Of a stretch of DNA of 12,208 bases, positions 1 through 8,122 are shown in pieces; positions within the stretch are counted from its first letter, which is position 1, and each line of letters opens with the position of its first letter. The position numbers and the translations under genes were made by a program. The notes below the pieces were generated by a model. It saw nothing but the letters and a program-made list of their open reading frames with translations, did no database searches and was not told the DNA's origin. Origin of the DNA: Chloroflexi bacterium UBA6265 (GTDB lineage Bacteria > Chloroflexota > Chloroflexia > Thermomicrobiales > UBA6265); contig DJVD01000243.1 of assembly GCA_002440805.1 (NCBI GenBank), positions 1 through 12,208 of the forward strand, given 5' to 3'.

Positions 1-1243
1 TCAGCTCGGTGTTCGGCGATTCCATCATCGGGATACCGGTGAGCACATTGGCCACAGCCGGCTCGGCTTCCATTCCGAGGTAGAGGTTCTCGGAAATCAG
101 TTCGCGGTTGATGCCCAGCTGCATGGCCTTGCGGACGGCGATATCCGAAAGCACCGGGTGCGGCGTGTTCATTTCGCTGCGCTGGCCGTCGACTTCAGTA
201 TTCGGGTCGGAGAAGTTGATATTGATGCGCTCGACGTTAAGGCCACCCTGAACCACGAACTGGCCCGGATTGTCATCCGAGATCATGCCGGCCATCACAT
301 CGCGCTCGGCGTTCAGGTTCCAGCCGAAGTCAAACTCGCCTGTCTGCAGGGTTGCGCGTGCAGCGGCGGCAGCATCGCCACCACCCTTGAGGAGCACACG
401 CTCAAAAAACGGCTTGTTCTCGTGGCGGTAGTTCTCGTTGATCACGTAGGTGACCTGGTCGTTGGCAGAGAAGCTTTCGACCTTGAACGGACCCGTACCA
501 ACCGGATTGGCGCGGAATTCGTTCAGCACGTTTTCGTCCGCGCCTTCCAGAATGTGCTTCGGCAGCACCACACCGCTGCCACTACCGGCAAAGGCATCAG
601 CCCAGGTGGGATTCGGGGAATCGAACATCAACTTCACGGTAAGGTCGTCAATGACCTCGACCTCGGTGATGCGGTTGTACACATTGGCAAGCACAACCGG
701 ATTGGCCGGATCCTTGGCCCATTCAACGGTGAAGGCCACATCGTTGGCGGTCATCGCCTCGCCATCGCTCCACAGCACGCCTTCGAGGAGGTTGTAGGTA
801 ACGGAGGTGAGATCCTCGGCGAGAAGGCCGTTCTGCAGCGACGGTACTTCCTTGACGAGGTTGGCGATCAATTGCCCTTCAACATCGCGCACAAGCAGGG
901 ATTCGCATACCAACTGGGAGGCAAGGTTGTCCTTGTCGCCGGTGGCCAGTAACGGATTGAGCTGGCTGGGAGCCTGCCATTGGATGATCTTCAGTTCGCC
1001 ACCCTCACCGCGGGTCTGACCTTCGGTTCCGGAATCTGGCAATGTGCGAACTTCTTCTTCCACCGACGATGCCGCGGGAGACGCTTCCGGAGTGCCTTGC
1101 GCAGCAGCATCGGCCACCATCAGCGCCACACCGGCGCCCATGCCGAGGGCCGTGGAACGCTCAATGAACGTGCGGCGGCTAATTTCGCCGGCACGCAGTG
1201 CATGATGCAAGGAGGTGAATGGACCTTGTTTCTTCTCGAACAC
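1..1243 (-). CDS. SBP1: family 5 solute-binding protein, C-terminus cut by window edge
   Basis: Extracytoplasmic binding subunit of a peptide/nickel-type ABC importer. About 414 N-terminal residues are visible; the reading frame is still open at base 1, and full paralogues are about 610-630 residues. I chose GTG at 1243-1241 because an in-frame TAA lies directly upstream (1246-1244) and AGGAG sits 7 nt before it. The product starts MFEKKQGPF and has the Tat motif SRRTFIE with Arg23-Arg24, a hydrophobic stretch, then ADAAAQGTPEASP, which looks like a signal peptidase I site and linker. Family landmarks follow in order: RGEGGELKIIQWQAP, WSDGE, TANDVAFT, PKHILEGAD, NPVGTGPF, the KGGGDAAAAARA block, FSDPNTEVDGQRSEMNTPHP and MMESPNTEL. 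It is closest to SBP2, sharing GEISRRxFIERS and a nearly identical hydrophobic core. One cysteine lies in LVCESL, not at a lipobox. Ligand unknown. Confidence 0.93.
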   Translation of the reverse strand, partial: MFEKKQGPFTSLHHALRAGEISRRTFIERSTALGMGAGVALMVADAAAQGTPEASPAASSVEEEVRTLPDSGTEGQTRGEGGELKIIQWQAPSQLNPLLATGDKDNLASQLVCESLLVRDVEGQLIANLVKEVPSLQNGLLAEDLTSVTYNLLEGVLWSDGEAMTANDVAFTVEWAKDPANPVVLANVYNRITEVEVIDDLTVKLMFDSPNPTWADAFAGSGSGVVLPKHILEGADENVLNEFRANPVGTGPFKVESFSANDQVTYVINENYRHENKPFFERVLLKGGGDAAAAARATLQTGEFDFGWNLNAERDVMAGMISDDNPGQFVVQGGLNVERININFSDPNTEVDGQRSEMNTPHPVLSDIAVRKAMQLGINRELISENLYLGMEAEPAVANVLTGIPMMESPNTEL

Positions 1244-1420
1244 TTAATAACTCCTGGTTCATAAAAAACGAGGCTGATCCTGAGGAAATTGCAGGGTCAA
1301 CCACGCAACCGAACCCTCGTGGGCCCAACGATCATCTTAGCCGAGCCTCACCATCTGGCAACCATTCGGCCTGGGGCTCATATGGGCACGGATGCACGAG
1401 TGCAATTACCAGAAAACGGC
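1244..1420. other. Intergenic leader of SBP1, no gene seen
   Basis: The stretch between the SBP1 start and the hairpin after the CsbD-like gene holds no credible coding region. Short complementary segments (ACGAGG at 1268-1273 with CCTCGT at 1315-1320, and GAGGCT at 1270-1275 with AGCCTC at 1344-1349) could form alternative folds in the SBP1 leader, but the pairing is weak. I see no convincing -35/-10 pair, although the SBP1 promoter most likely lies here because a hairpin closes the gene before it. Confidence 0.4.
1251..1255 (-). promoter_or_regulatory. Ribosome binding site deciding the GTG start of SBP1
   Basis: The minus strand reads AGGAG here, 7 nt before the GTG at 1243. No in-frame ATG lies between the upstream TAA and the Tat motif, so this site fixes a GTG start. 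Confidence 0.7.
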
Positions 1421-1458
1421 AATCGGGATGGCCAACCGATTGGTTGACCATCCCGATT
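1421..1458 (-). terminator. Hairpin terminator after the CsbD-like gene
   Basis: A 17-bp inverted repeat with one mismatch (1421-1437 against 1442-1458) has a 4-nt loop. It begins about 30 nt past the CsbD-like stop codon. On the minus strand the stem is followed within a few bases by TTTT (GCCGTTTTC), a short U tract. It probably ends the CsbD-like transcript and separates it from SBP1. Confidence 0.7.
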
Positions 1459-1486
1459 TAGGGAAATGCACTGGAACGAGAAGTGA

Positions 1487-1690
1487 CTAGTTGTCCTTGT
1501 CGGTCAACTTATCCTTCATATCGTTCATCTTGTCCTTGACGTCGGCCAAACCTTCTTTGAGGTCGCCCTTCATCTGGTCGAACTTGCCTTCGGCTTCTGT
1601 CGACTCGTCGTCAGCGACCTTACCATAGCCTTCCTTGGCCTTACCCTTGAGGTCGTCTTTTCGTGCATCAAAGCGGTCTTCAATACTCAC
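1487..1690 (-). CDS. CsbD-like small stress-response protein
   Basis: A 67-residue, very hydrophilic protein rich in Lys, Asp, Glu and Gly. The pattern DLKGKAKEGYGKVADDE, then EAEGKFDQMKGDLKE, matches the CsbD family: two similar helical segments built around (E/D)GK...KG..KE. CsbD proteins (B. subtilis CsbD, E. coli YjbJ) are general-stress-induced cytoplasmic proteins whose biochemical role is unclear. No signal peptide or membrane segment is visible. The last 20 or so residues (DVKDKMNDMKDKLTDKDN) extend the charged helix. I chose GTG at 1690 because AAAGGA lies 7 nt upstream and the family homology begins just after it. A longer ATG form from 1732 would add 14 Arg/Lys/His-rich residues unlike the family. 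It stands between SBP1 and SBP2 on the same strand, with its own terminator. Confidence 0.88.
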   Translation of the reverse strand: MSIEDRFDARKDDLKGKAKEGYGKVADDESTEAEGKFDQMKGDLKEGLADVKDKMNDMKDKLTDKDN

Positions 1691-1697
1691 GTGGGAG

Positions 1698-1703
1698 TCC
1701 TTT
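1698..1703 (-). promoter_or_regulatory. Ribosome binding site deciding the GTG start of the CsbD-like gene
   Basis: AAAGGA on the minus strand lies 7 nt before GTG 1690. It supports the 67-residue form over the 81-residue form starting at ATG 1732. Confidence 0.6.
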
Positions 1704-1817
1704 CTGGTGTGAATGGCAGTGCGTTTCCGCACCGCGTGGCTCGTGCCTGCCAGTTACTACGCAACTCCCGTGCCACCCGAATCCACTGATTGGGAATCAG
1801 GCTCGGCCCCACTACGC

Positions 1818-1852
1818 AAACACCAGCCAGGCGTTTTGCCTGGCTGGTGTTT
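1818..1852 (-). terminator. Hairpin terminator after SBP2
   Basis: A perfect 15-bp inverted repeat (1818-1832 against 1838-1852) has a 5-nt loop and lies about 30 nt past the SBP2 stop. The stem ends in TTT on the minus strand and continues as TTTTT on the plus strand, so it could act in both directions. With no plus-strand gene present, its job is most likely to end SBP2 transcription and insulate the CsbD-like gene. Confidence 0.8.
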
Positions 1853-1883
1853 TTCGCTGACCGGGAATCGTGCAACCTGGAGG

Positions 1884-3743
1884 CTATTCGTTCACATTCC
1901 AGTTGGCGATGTTCCAGTAGCTGAACTCGTAGCCGCTGAGCGCGAGGTTCTCGCGGTTCAGGCGCTTGCTGACGCCGGCCTTGGAGCCATAGCGCACAAG
2001 CGGCAGAACAGCGGCATCGTTGAACAGGATATCGTTCATCTGAATGAACATCTCAGCCGACTTGGCCGGATCCGGCTCGATGCGGGCGGCATCGTAAATC
2101 GCATCATACTCCGCATTCTGGTAGCGCTGGATATTGCGGCCCGCCCAGCCGTTGCTCTGTTGGGCAATTTCGCGACCACCCTCACCCGTGTACCAGCGAA
2201 TCATGTACGCCACTGGCGGCGGGGCGCCCACGCCTGACGCAAACTCGTTCATATCCTGGTAAAAATGGCTGTTATTCTGGTCGTTGCCGACAGCGTTATC
2301 AAAGAAAATCGCCGAATCCACGGAAGAAATCTCGACTTCGATGCCGATATCCGCCATGTTCTGCTTGAACACAGCCTGGATTTTCTGACGCACCGGGCTG
2401 ACCGTGGTGTAATGCACGATCTTGAGTTCCACCCCGTCCTTCTTGCGGAAGTCGCCATCCATCACCCAGCCGGCTTCGTCCAGCAGCGCCTTGGCACCTT
2501 CGGGATCGTAGACCAATTCGGTGTTTGGGGACTCCATGGATGGGATTCCTGAGAGCACATTCTGCACCGGCGGCTCATCTACCGGGCCAAAGTAGAACTG
2601 CTCGCTCATCAGCGTGCGGTTGGTCCCCATGCGAATCGCCTGGCGCACGGCCAAATCACTCAAGAACGGGTGCGGGGTGTTCATTTCACTACGCTGCCCG
2701 TTCACCTCGGTATTGGGATCGGAGAAGTTGAAGTTCATGCGTTCGATGGTGAGGCCACCGTAGGTCACCAGTTCGCCCGGATTATCCGCCTTTTCCATCT
2801 CGCGTAGCAGCTCGGGCTCCACGGCCAGGTTCCAGCCGTAATCAAACTCACCTGTCTGGATGGTGGCCCGGGCCGCGGCCTGGGCATCACCGCCGCCCTT
2901 GAGCAGTACCCGCTCGAAGTACGGTTTGGTGGCTTCGCGATAGTTCTGGTTGGCGACGTAGATGACCTGGTCGTTGGCGGAGAAGCTTTCCACCACGTAC
3001 GGGCCGGTACCGATTGGGTTGCTGCGGAACTGATCGAGCGCCGTTTGATCGGCACCCTCCAGGATATGCTTCGGCAGCACCAGGCCGGAGCCCATGCCGG
3101 TGTAGGCATCGGCCCAGGTGGGATTCGGATTCTTGAAGTTGATGGTGATGGTGAGATCGTCGACAACTTCGGTCGAATCGATTGTCTCGTAGAAGCTGTA
3201 TGAGGTAACCGCGTTGGCCTCATCCAGCGCCCAATCGATGGTAAAGGCGACGTCGTTCGCCGTCAGCGGCTCGCCATCGCTCCACAGTACGCCTTCCTTA
3301 AGGCGAAACGTCACCGACGTAAGGTCTTCGGCGAGATCGCCATTAGCCACACTTGGCACCTGGGTGACCAACTGCGGGGCAAGTACACCATCTGCCAACC
3401 GAACCATCAGTGATTCCTGCACGGGTCCGGATGCCAATTGGTCTTTGTCGCCAGTGGCTACCAGGCCATTGAGCTGGCTCGGCGCCTGCCATTGCAGGAT
3501 TTTCAGCTCTCCGCCTTCACCGCGGGTCTGGTTTTCGGTATTCACCGCGGGGATCACGCCCTCGGCACTGGCGGCTGGTGCATCTGGAGTAGCCGATTGG
3601 GCAACGGCATCGGCCGCCATCAGCGCCATGCCGACGCCCATACCGAGGCCAACGGACCGTTCGATAAACGAGCGGCGCGAAATCTCGCCGGATTTCAGCT
3701 GCGAATAGAGTGTCGAGAAAGGTCCTGTTGTACTGTTCGTCAT
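1884..3743 (-). CDS. SBP2: Tat-exported family 5 solute-binding protein
   Basis: A complete 619-residue binding subunit for a peptide/nickel-type ABC importer, expected outside the cytoplasmic membrane. ATG 3743 is preceded by AGGGGG with 9 nt spacing. A longer in-frame start at 3794 would add 17 residues before the conserved N-terminus (TTGPF) and is less likely. Landmarks: Tat motif SRRSFIERS with Arg23-Arg24; hydrophobic core; ADAVAQSATPDAP as cleavage site and linker; RGEGGELKILQWQAP; WSDGEPLTANDVAFTIDW; PKHILEGAD; NPIGTGPYVVESF near residue 243; KGGGDAQAAARA; SEMNTPHPFLSDLAVRQAI near 350; DSAIFFD; and the tail YWNIANWN before the stop. It contains no cysteine, so it is not a lipoprotein. 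The C-lobe segment near residues 494-512 reads SGVGAPPPVAYM, unlike the PRS or PRP type of SBP3-5. It pairs with SBP1 as the closest relative in the window. Ligand unknown. Confidence 0.95.
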   Translation of the reverse strand: MTNSTTGPFSTLYSQLKSGEISRRSFIERSVGLGMGVGMALMAADAVAQSATPDAPAASAEGVIPAVNTENQTRGEGGELKILQWQAPSQLNGLVATGDKDQLASGPVQESLMVRLADGVLAPQLVTQVPSVANGDLAEDLTSVTFRLKEGVLWSDGEPLTANDVAFTIDWALDEANAVTSYSFYETIDSTEVVDDLTITINFKNPNPTWADAYTGMGSGLVLPKHILEGADQTALDQFRSNPIGTGPYVVESFSANDQVIYVANQNYREATKPYFERVLLKGGGDAQAAARATIQTGEFDYGWNLAVEPELLREMEKADNPGELVTYGGLTIERMNFNFSDPNTEVNGQRSEMNTPHPFLSDLAVRQAIRMGTNRTLMSEQFYFGPVDEPPVQNVLSGIPSMESPNTELVYDPEGAKALLDEAGWVMDGDFRKKDGVELKIVHYTTVSPVRQKIQAVFKQNMADIGIEVEISSVDSAIFFDNAVGNDQNNSHFYQDMNEFASGVGAPPPVAYMIRWYTGEGGREIAQQSNGWAGRNIQRYQNAEYDAIYDAARIEPDPAKSAEMFIQMNDILFNDAAVLPLVRYGSKAGVSKRLNRENLALSGYEFSYWNIANWNVNE

Positions 3744-3839
3744 GTCTGGATTCCCCCTAACCGTGACAATTGACCAACCGAAGAAGGACAACACTGATCC
3801 CTGGTGGAGCGCGCGCTATTCCCCTTGTTGGTTCTGGCT

Positions 3840-3868
3840 ATCATACCCGAAGAGTCTTTTGGCGGAAC
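3840..3868 (-). promoter_or_regulatory. Weak promoter candidate for SBP2
   Basis: The minus strand has TATGAT (3845-3840), a good -10 match, about 97 nt before the SBP2 start and after the SBP3 terminator hairpin. The -35 side is poor: TTCCGC or GTTCCG at 16-17 nt spacing. This is inference from motif and position only. Confidence 0.35.
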
Positions 3869-3901
3869 CCCTTTCATCCCCTTTCTGCCCGAAAACCAGG
3901 A

Positions 3902-3930
3902 GCAGCCATGTCAGTAACTGAAATGGCCGC
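3902..3930 (-). terminator. Hairpin after SBP3
   Basis: A 13-bp stem with two mismatches (3902-3914 against 3918-3930) closes on a 3-nt loop, about 20 nt past the SBP3 stop. On the minus strand it is followed by TCCTGGTTTTC, a short and displaced U tract. It is probably a terminator of modest strength. Confidence 0.5.
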
Positions 3931-3950
3931 TTGAGAATTCCTGGTGTGCG

Positions 3951-5777
3951 CTACTCGGCTTCGTTCCAGTTGGCGATGTTCCAGTAATCACCCGAGAACG
4001 GGCCAAGGGCGATATTGTCGGCGCGCAATCGCTTGCTCACCGCGCGCGGTTCGCCGGCCACAACCAGTGGCACGAGCACGAAGTTGAGGATCAGGTCATC
4101 GTTCATGGCAATAAACTGGGCGGCCAGTTCCTCGGCATCGGTGGCAACCCGGGCCGCCTCGAACGCGGCATCGTACGCCTCACTCACATAGCGGGAGGTA
4201 TTTTGCCCCGCCCATCCATTGCTGCGCTGGGCAATGTTCTCGCGATTGGGCCCGGCGTACCACGTTTCCATGCTTTGCATGGAACGTGGGCTGTTGGGCA
4301 CGCTTTGCAGCATGTTCATATCCCAGTAGAAGTGAGCATAATTTTGATCATTGCCAACGGCGGTATCAAAGAATATCGCCGAATCAATGGATTCGATCGC
4401 CACACGCATGCCGATCGCCTCAAGATTGGCCTTGATCACCGCCTGCGACTTTTGCCGTACGGGGTTGACACTGGCGGCAAACACGACGCTCAGCTCCACA
4501 CCGTCCTTGCTGCGCACATCGCCTTCGAGCGTCCATCCAGCCTCATCAAGGATCTGGTTGGCGCGATCGGGACCGTGGCTCCACGAGGTGTTCGGCGATT
4601 CAATCATCGGATCGCCATTGAGCAAGTTAATCGCAGCCGGTTGGCCATTGCCGTAAAACTCGGTGGCGATCAATTCGCGATCAATGGCCAACGATACCGC
4701 CTCACGCACGACGATATCCGTGAAGAAGGGATGCGGCGTGTTCATTTCCGATCGCTGGCCATCCACCTCCTTGTTCGGATCGCTGAAGTTGAGGTTGACG
4801 CGCTCCACAGCGGCACCGGGGAACGGCATCAGCACGCCGGGGCCATCCTCCGAAATCATGCTGGCCAACACATCCGGCTCCACCTGCAGTTTCCAGGCGA
4901 AATCGAAATCGCCTGTTTGCAGCACAGAGCGTGCGGCGCTGGCGGCATCGGTACCACCTTTCAATTGCACACTGCTAAACCATGGCTTGTTGGCCTCACG
5001 ATAGTTCTCGTTAATGGAATATGTGACCGAATCGTTGGCGCTGAACGAATCGACCTTGTAAGGACCGGTGCCGATTGGCGCGGACATGAACGCATCGTGG
5101 CCTGTGGCTTCAATAATATGGCGAGGATAGACCGTTCCCGTGACGATACCGGTGAACGGATCGAACCAGAACGGATTGGTGTCGGTGAAGTTGACGGTGA
5201 TGGTGAGATCATCCACCACCTCAGTCGATGCGATGGCGGCAAACACGCCCTGGTTCACCGAGTTGTTGGCCGGGTCCTTCACCCACTCTGTGGTGAACGC
5301 CACATCGTCGGCCGTCAACGGTTCCCCGTCGCTCCAGGTAATGCCCGGCAGCAGTTTGAGGGTGACGCTCGTGAGATCTTGGGCCAGCAGTCCGTTCTCG
5401 ATAGTAGGGATCTCTGTAACAAGGTTCGGCACCATCGCGGAATCGGCCGAGTAATGGATCAGCGGTTCCATCACCAGCATGGCGGCCAGAAAATCCTTCG
5501 ACCCGGTAACCAGGTGTGGGCTCAACGATGTCGGGGCCTGCCATTGCATGATGGCCAGTTGCCCACCACCACCGCGCTCCTGGCCATCGGTACCGGCATC
5601 GGGGCGCATCGCGGCACCTGGCACCGGGGTGGATTCCTGCCCGGATACGGTATTTGCCAGGAAGACGGCGGCGCTGGCGCTCACTCCCAGTGCGGTCGCT
5701 CGCGCGATAAAGGCACGGCGGTCTGTTGTTCCAGCCGCAAATCGAGATACAGCCTCGGCAAGTGGTGCATTGGTCAT
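3951..5777 (-). CDS. SBP3: Tat-exported family 5 solute-binding protein
   Basis: A complete 608-residue binding protein of the peptide/nickel/opine family. The start ATG 5777 has GGAAAG about 9 nt upstream, and the N-terminus MTNAPLAEAVSRFAAG aligns with the pre-Tat segments of the paralogues. The Tat motif is DRRAFIAR (Arg20-Arg21), followed by a hydrophobic core and TVSGQESTPVPG as the likely cleavage site and linker. Family blocks: GGGGQLAIMQWQAP, LSPHLVTGSKDF, WSDGEPLTADDVAFTTEW, FWFDPFTG, PIGTGPYKVDSF, KGGTDAASAARS, FSDPNKEVDGQRSEMNTPHPFFTDIVVREA, the (S)IDSAIFFD motif, and the tail YWNIANWN. No cysteine was seen, so there is no lipidation site. The segment near residues 484-500 reads YWDMNMLQSVPNSPRSM, where the family usually carries an acidic ligand contact. 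A hairpin follows the stop, and the gap to SBP4 is 170 bp. It belongs with SBP4-6 rather than SBP1-2. Confidence 0.95.
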   Translation of the reverse strand: MTNAPLAEAVSRFAAGTTDRRAFIARATALGVSASAAVFLANTVSGQESTPVPGAAMRPDAGTDGQERGGGGQLAIMQWQAPTSLSPHLVTGSKDFLAAMLVMEPLIHYSADSAMVPNLVTEIPTIENGLLAQDLTSVTLKLLPGITWSDGEPLTADDVAFTTEWVKDPANNSVNQGVFAAIASTEVVDDLTITVNFTDTNPFWFDPFTGIVTGTVYPRHIIEATGHDAFMSAPIGTGPYKVDSFSANDSVTYSINENYREANKPWFSSVQLKGGTDAASAARSVLQTGDFDFAWKLQVEPDVLASMISEDGPGVLMPFPGAAVERVNLNFSDPNKEVDGQRSEMNTPHPFFTDIVVREAVSLAIDRELIATEFYGNGQPAAINLLNGDPMIESPNTSWSHGPDRANQILDEAGWTLEGDVRSKDGVELSVVFAASVNPVRQKSQAVIKANLEAIGMRVAIESIDSAIFFDTAVGNDQNYAHFYWDMNMLQSVPNSPRSMQSMETWYAGPNRENIAQRSNGWAGQNTSRYVSEAYDAAFEAARVATDAEELAAQFIAMNDDLILNFVLVPLVVAGEPRAVSKRLRADNIALGPFSGDYWNIANWNEAE

Positions 5778-5884
5778 GGAGTGTCACTTTCCTTTGTGGG
5801 GCAATAGCGCCCGCCCGTTTCCCGGTCGGGACGCAAGCATTCCTCCATTGTGCCAGATAAAACCGCGGCTACACCCGTTAACGC

Positions 5885-5918
5885 CGAAGCACCCTGCCAT
5901 AGCTGGCAGGGTGCTTCG
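5885..5918 (-). terminator. Hairpin terminator after SBP4
   Basis: A perfect 15-bp inverted repeat (5885-5899 against 5904-5918) with a TAGC loop lies about 30 nt past the SBP4 stop. The minus-strand sequence after the stem (GGCGTTAACG) lacks a U run, so it is either a non-canonical terminator or a 3'-end stabilising hairpin. It is also upstream of SBP3, whose promoter I could not identify in the remaining roughly 100 nt. Confidence 0.6.
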
Positions 5919-5947
5919 AGTTTGCCGCAGGAAACTGCTGGCGGGGT

Positions 5948-7801
5948 TTACTCCGCGAGGTTCCAGTTGGCGATGTTCCAGTAATCGTACGAGTAGGCGG
6001 CGAGTTCGATGTTCTCGTGGCGCAATCGCTTGCTGGCACCACGCGGGGAACCAACGACCACCAGCGGCAGAATGACATTGTTGTTAATGATGATGTCATT
6101 CATCTCAATGAAGAGATCGGCCAACTTCTCCGGATCTGGCTCGACGCGAGCGGCTTCCCACACAGCATCGAATTCCGGATTTTGGTAGCGCGAGTTGTTC
6201 GAGCCGTTCCACTTGTTGCTCTTCTGGGCGATGTTATCGCCGTCATCACCGGACCACCAGGCTTCGAAGAAGCTAAGCGGGCGCGGCGTGCTGGGAACGC
6301 TCTGGTACATGCAGAAGTCCCAGTAGAAGTGGTTGATGTTCTGCTCGTTGCCCTCGGCACCGTCGAAGTAGATACCGGCGTCGATCTGCTCCAGCTGCAC
6401 CTTGAAGCCGATGGCTTCCAGGTTGGCCTTCACAACGGCCTGTTCCTTCTGGCGAACCGGGTTCACGGATGTGGCGAACACAACCTCGAGGGCGACGCCA
6501 TCCTTGGAGCGGACATCGCCATCCAGCACCCAACCTGCCTCTTCCAACGTGGCAGCAGCCGCGTCAGGGTCGAAGGTGTAGGTGGTGTTCGGTGAATCGG
6601 TGCGCGGGTCACCATTGAGGATGTTGACGGCGTGTGGCTGGCCATTGCCATAGAAGTTGTTGGCAATGGTCTCGCGGTCAACAGCCGTGTTAATGGCCTG
6701 GCGAACTGCATCATCGGTGAGGAACGGATGCGGCGTGTTCATCTCACTGCGCTGGCCGTCCACCTCTTTGTTCGGGTCAGAGAAGTTGAAGTTGATGCGC
6801 TCAACGGCAACACCCGGGTACGGCAGGAACACGCCCTTGTTGTCCTCGGCTTCCATACCGGCAAGCACATCCGGCTCAACCTGGAGGTTCCAGGCAAAGT
6901 CGGACTCACCTGTTTGCACAACGGCACGAGCAGCGGCAGCGGCATCGCCACCACCCTTGATCGTAACGCGGCTAAAGAATGGCTTGTTCGGCTCACGATA
7001 GTTCTCGTTTGCCACGTACACGGCCACATCGTTCGGGGTGAAGCTTTCTACCACGTACGGACCGGTACCGATGGGGGCACTCAGGAAGGCATCGTGAGAA
7101 CCTTCGGCCTCAAGCACGTGCTTGGGATACACATAGCCGGTGCTGGTGCCGGCAAACGGGGTGAACCAGAACGGGTTCGGGGCATTGAAGTTCACCTTGA
7201 TGGTGAGATCATCAACCACTTCGTAGGATTCGATTGGCTCATACACGCCGATATTCACAGACGCGTTGTCCGGGTTCTGCACCCAATCGATGGTGAATCC
7301 AACATCGTTGGCGGTGAATGGCTCGCCATCGCTCCAGGTAACACCTTCCATCAGGGTCAGCGTGACGGAGGTGAGGTCTTCGGCAAGATCACCATCGGCC
7401 TGGCTCGGCATCTTGGTCAGCAGGTTCGGCACCATCGAAGCATCGCTCAGGTAATGGATGAGCGGCTCGAGCACAATCACGCAGCCCAGGATGTCCTTGA
7501 CGCCGGTGGCCACGTGTGGGCTCAGGAGGGTGGCAGCCTGCCACTGGATGATGTTGAGGTCACCGCCAGCACCGCGCTCCTGGTTCTCGGTGCCTACTTC
7601 AGGTCGAACACGGGCCTCGCCGACGGCTGTTGCATCGGGAGTGGCATCCTGTGCCACGGCGTTATTGGCCAGGAATGCAACCACCGGTGTGCTCAGGCCA
7701 AGGGCAGTTGCGCCCTGGGCGAAGCGGCGGCGATTGATTTTGCCAGCCTTGAACGAATCAACAAGTTCTCGCAACGGACCGGTAGTAGTTTTCTGATCCA
7801 T
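5948..7801 (-). CDS. SBP4: Tat-exported family 5 solute-binding protein
   Basis: A complete 617-residue binding protein. ATG 7801 has GGAGG 9 nt upstream, a clear ribosome site. The N-terminus MDQKTTTGPLRELVDSFKAG leads to a three-arginine version of the Tat motif, NRRRFAQG (Arg24-Arg26), with Ala where Leu/Ile is usual. The hydrophobic core ends NNAVAQDATPDAT, a likely signal peptidase I site and linker. Family landmarks: GAGGDLNIIQWQA, LSPHVATGVKD, WSDGEPFTANDVGFTIDW, FWFTPFAG, YVYPKHVLEAEG, PIGTGPYVVESF, KGGGDAAAAARA, FSDPNKEVDGQRSEMNTPHPFLTDDAVRQA, DAGIYFD, and the tail YWNIANWN. Two cysteines (LGCVIV and DFCMYQ) lie inside the mature domain, not at a lipobox. The segment near residues 492-508 is YWDFCMYQSVPSTPRPL. 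It is closest to SBP5 and SBP3. Its upstream leader is the longest in the window. Ligand unknown. Confidence 0.95.
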   Translation of the reverse strand: MDQKTTTGPLRELVDSFKAGKINRRRFAQGATALGLSTPVVAFLANNAVAQDATPDATAVGEARVRPEVGTENQERGAGGDLNIIQWQAATLLSPHVATGVKDILGCVIVLEPLIHYLSDASMVPNLLTKMPSQADGDLAEDLTSVTLTLMEGVTWSDGEPFTANDVGFTIDWVQNPDNASVNIGVYEPIESYEVVDDLTIKVNFNAPNPFWFTPFAGTSTGYVYPKHVLEAEGSHDAFLSAPIGTGPYVVESFTPNDVAVYVANENYREPNKPFFSRVTIKGGGDAAAAARAVVQTGESDFAWNLQVEPDVLAGMEAEDNKGVFLPYPGVAVERINFNFSDPNKEVDGQRSEMNTPHPFLTDDAVRQAINTAVDRETIANNFYGNGQPHAVNILNGDPRTDSPNTTYTFDPDAAAATLEEAGWVLDGDVRSKDGVALEVVFATSVNPVRQKEQAVVKANLEAIGFKVQLEQIDAGIYFDGAEGNEQNINHFYWDFCMYQSVPSTPRPLSFFEAWWSGDDGDNIAQKSNKWNGSNNSRYQNPEFDAVWEAARVEPDPEKLADLFIEMNDIIINNNVILPLVVVGSPRGASKRLRHENIELAAYSYDYWNIANWNLAE

Positions 7802-8122
7802 CTGGTGAATCCTCCAATGTGCTTACAGCACAGGTGTACGGATTGAACGCAGCAAGTGCCACGTTCGCAGAAACACATGGCGAGGGGATTTGTTCCCATC
7901 GGCCAGGCGATCCGATAACGGCATTCGTCCTCATCAAAGGACAACGGTGCGACTGATCGCCCCGACATCCCTGCCAGTTGTGCAGAGTGTCGGCCGACGT
8001 CATTGTCAGCATCATGGGCATGCCCACGGTCTTGGGTTCAGTAGCATTGCCATAATACTAATTCATCGCTCTTGGCCGTTGCAACACGGTGGTGGCGAAA
8101 CAATTGTAAGTTCTGCACAAAC
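7802..8122 (-). other. Long untranslated leader and promoter region of SBP4
   Basis: This is the largest gene-free stretch; with the adjacent terminator hairpin it fills the 392-bp gap between SBP4 and SBP5. If the promoter candidate near 8052-8084 is right, SBP4 has a leader of about 240 nt. A small hairpin, TGTGC-TGTAA-GCACA (7832-7818 on the minus strand), sits immediately upstream of the GGAGG ribosome site and could modulate its access. The short open frames here on both strands have unusual composition and no good ribosome sites. I recognise no riboswitch consensus. Confidence 0.4.
8052..8084 (-). promoter_or_regulatory. Promoter candidate for SBP4
   Basis: The minus strand has TTGCAA (8084-8079), then 18 nt, then TAGTAT (8060-8055), overlapping TATTAT (8057-8052). 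It lies downstream of the SBP5 hairpin in the direction of transcription, in a locally AT-richer patch. The call rests on motif and position only. Confidence 0.4.

Noticed and set aside
1272..1300. TTGACC as a -35 box for SBP1 (1300-1295, minus strand)
   Set aside because: At 17 nt spacing the -10 position reads TCAGCC, which does not resemble TATAAT, and transcription would begin too close to the ribosome site.
1219..1461. 80-residue plus-strand open frame over the SBP1 leader
   Set aside because: It starts inside SBP1 antisense and crosses the terminator hairpin at 1421-1458. No domain or ribosome site supports it.
4203..5807. 534-residue open frame on the plus strand, antisense to SBP3
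   Set aside because: It lies over SBP3, whose frame carries full family motifs. The antisense product is rich in His, Arg and Gly with no recognisable domain. Biased codon use of the real gene easily leaves the opposite frame free of stops; the same happens opposite SBP4 (6632-7846) and SBP5 (8170-9102).
7758..8027. 89-residue minus-strand open frame upstream of SBP4
   Set aside because: It overlaps the well-supported SBP4 start in another frame, is rich in Cys and Arg, and has no good ribosome site, so it is most likely leader sequence.
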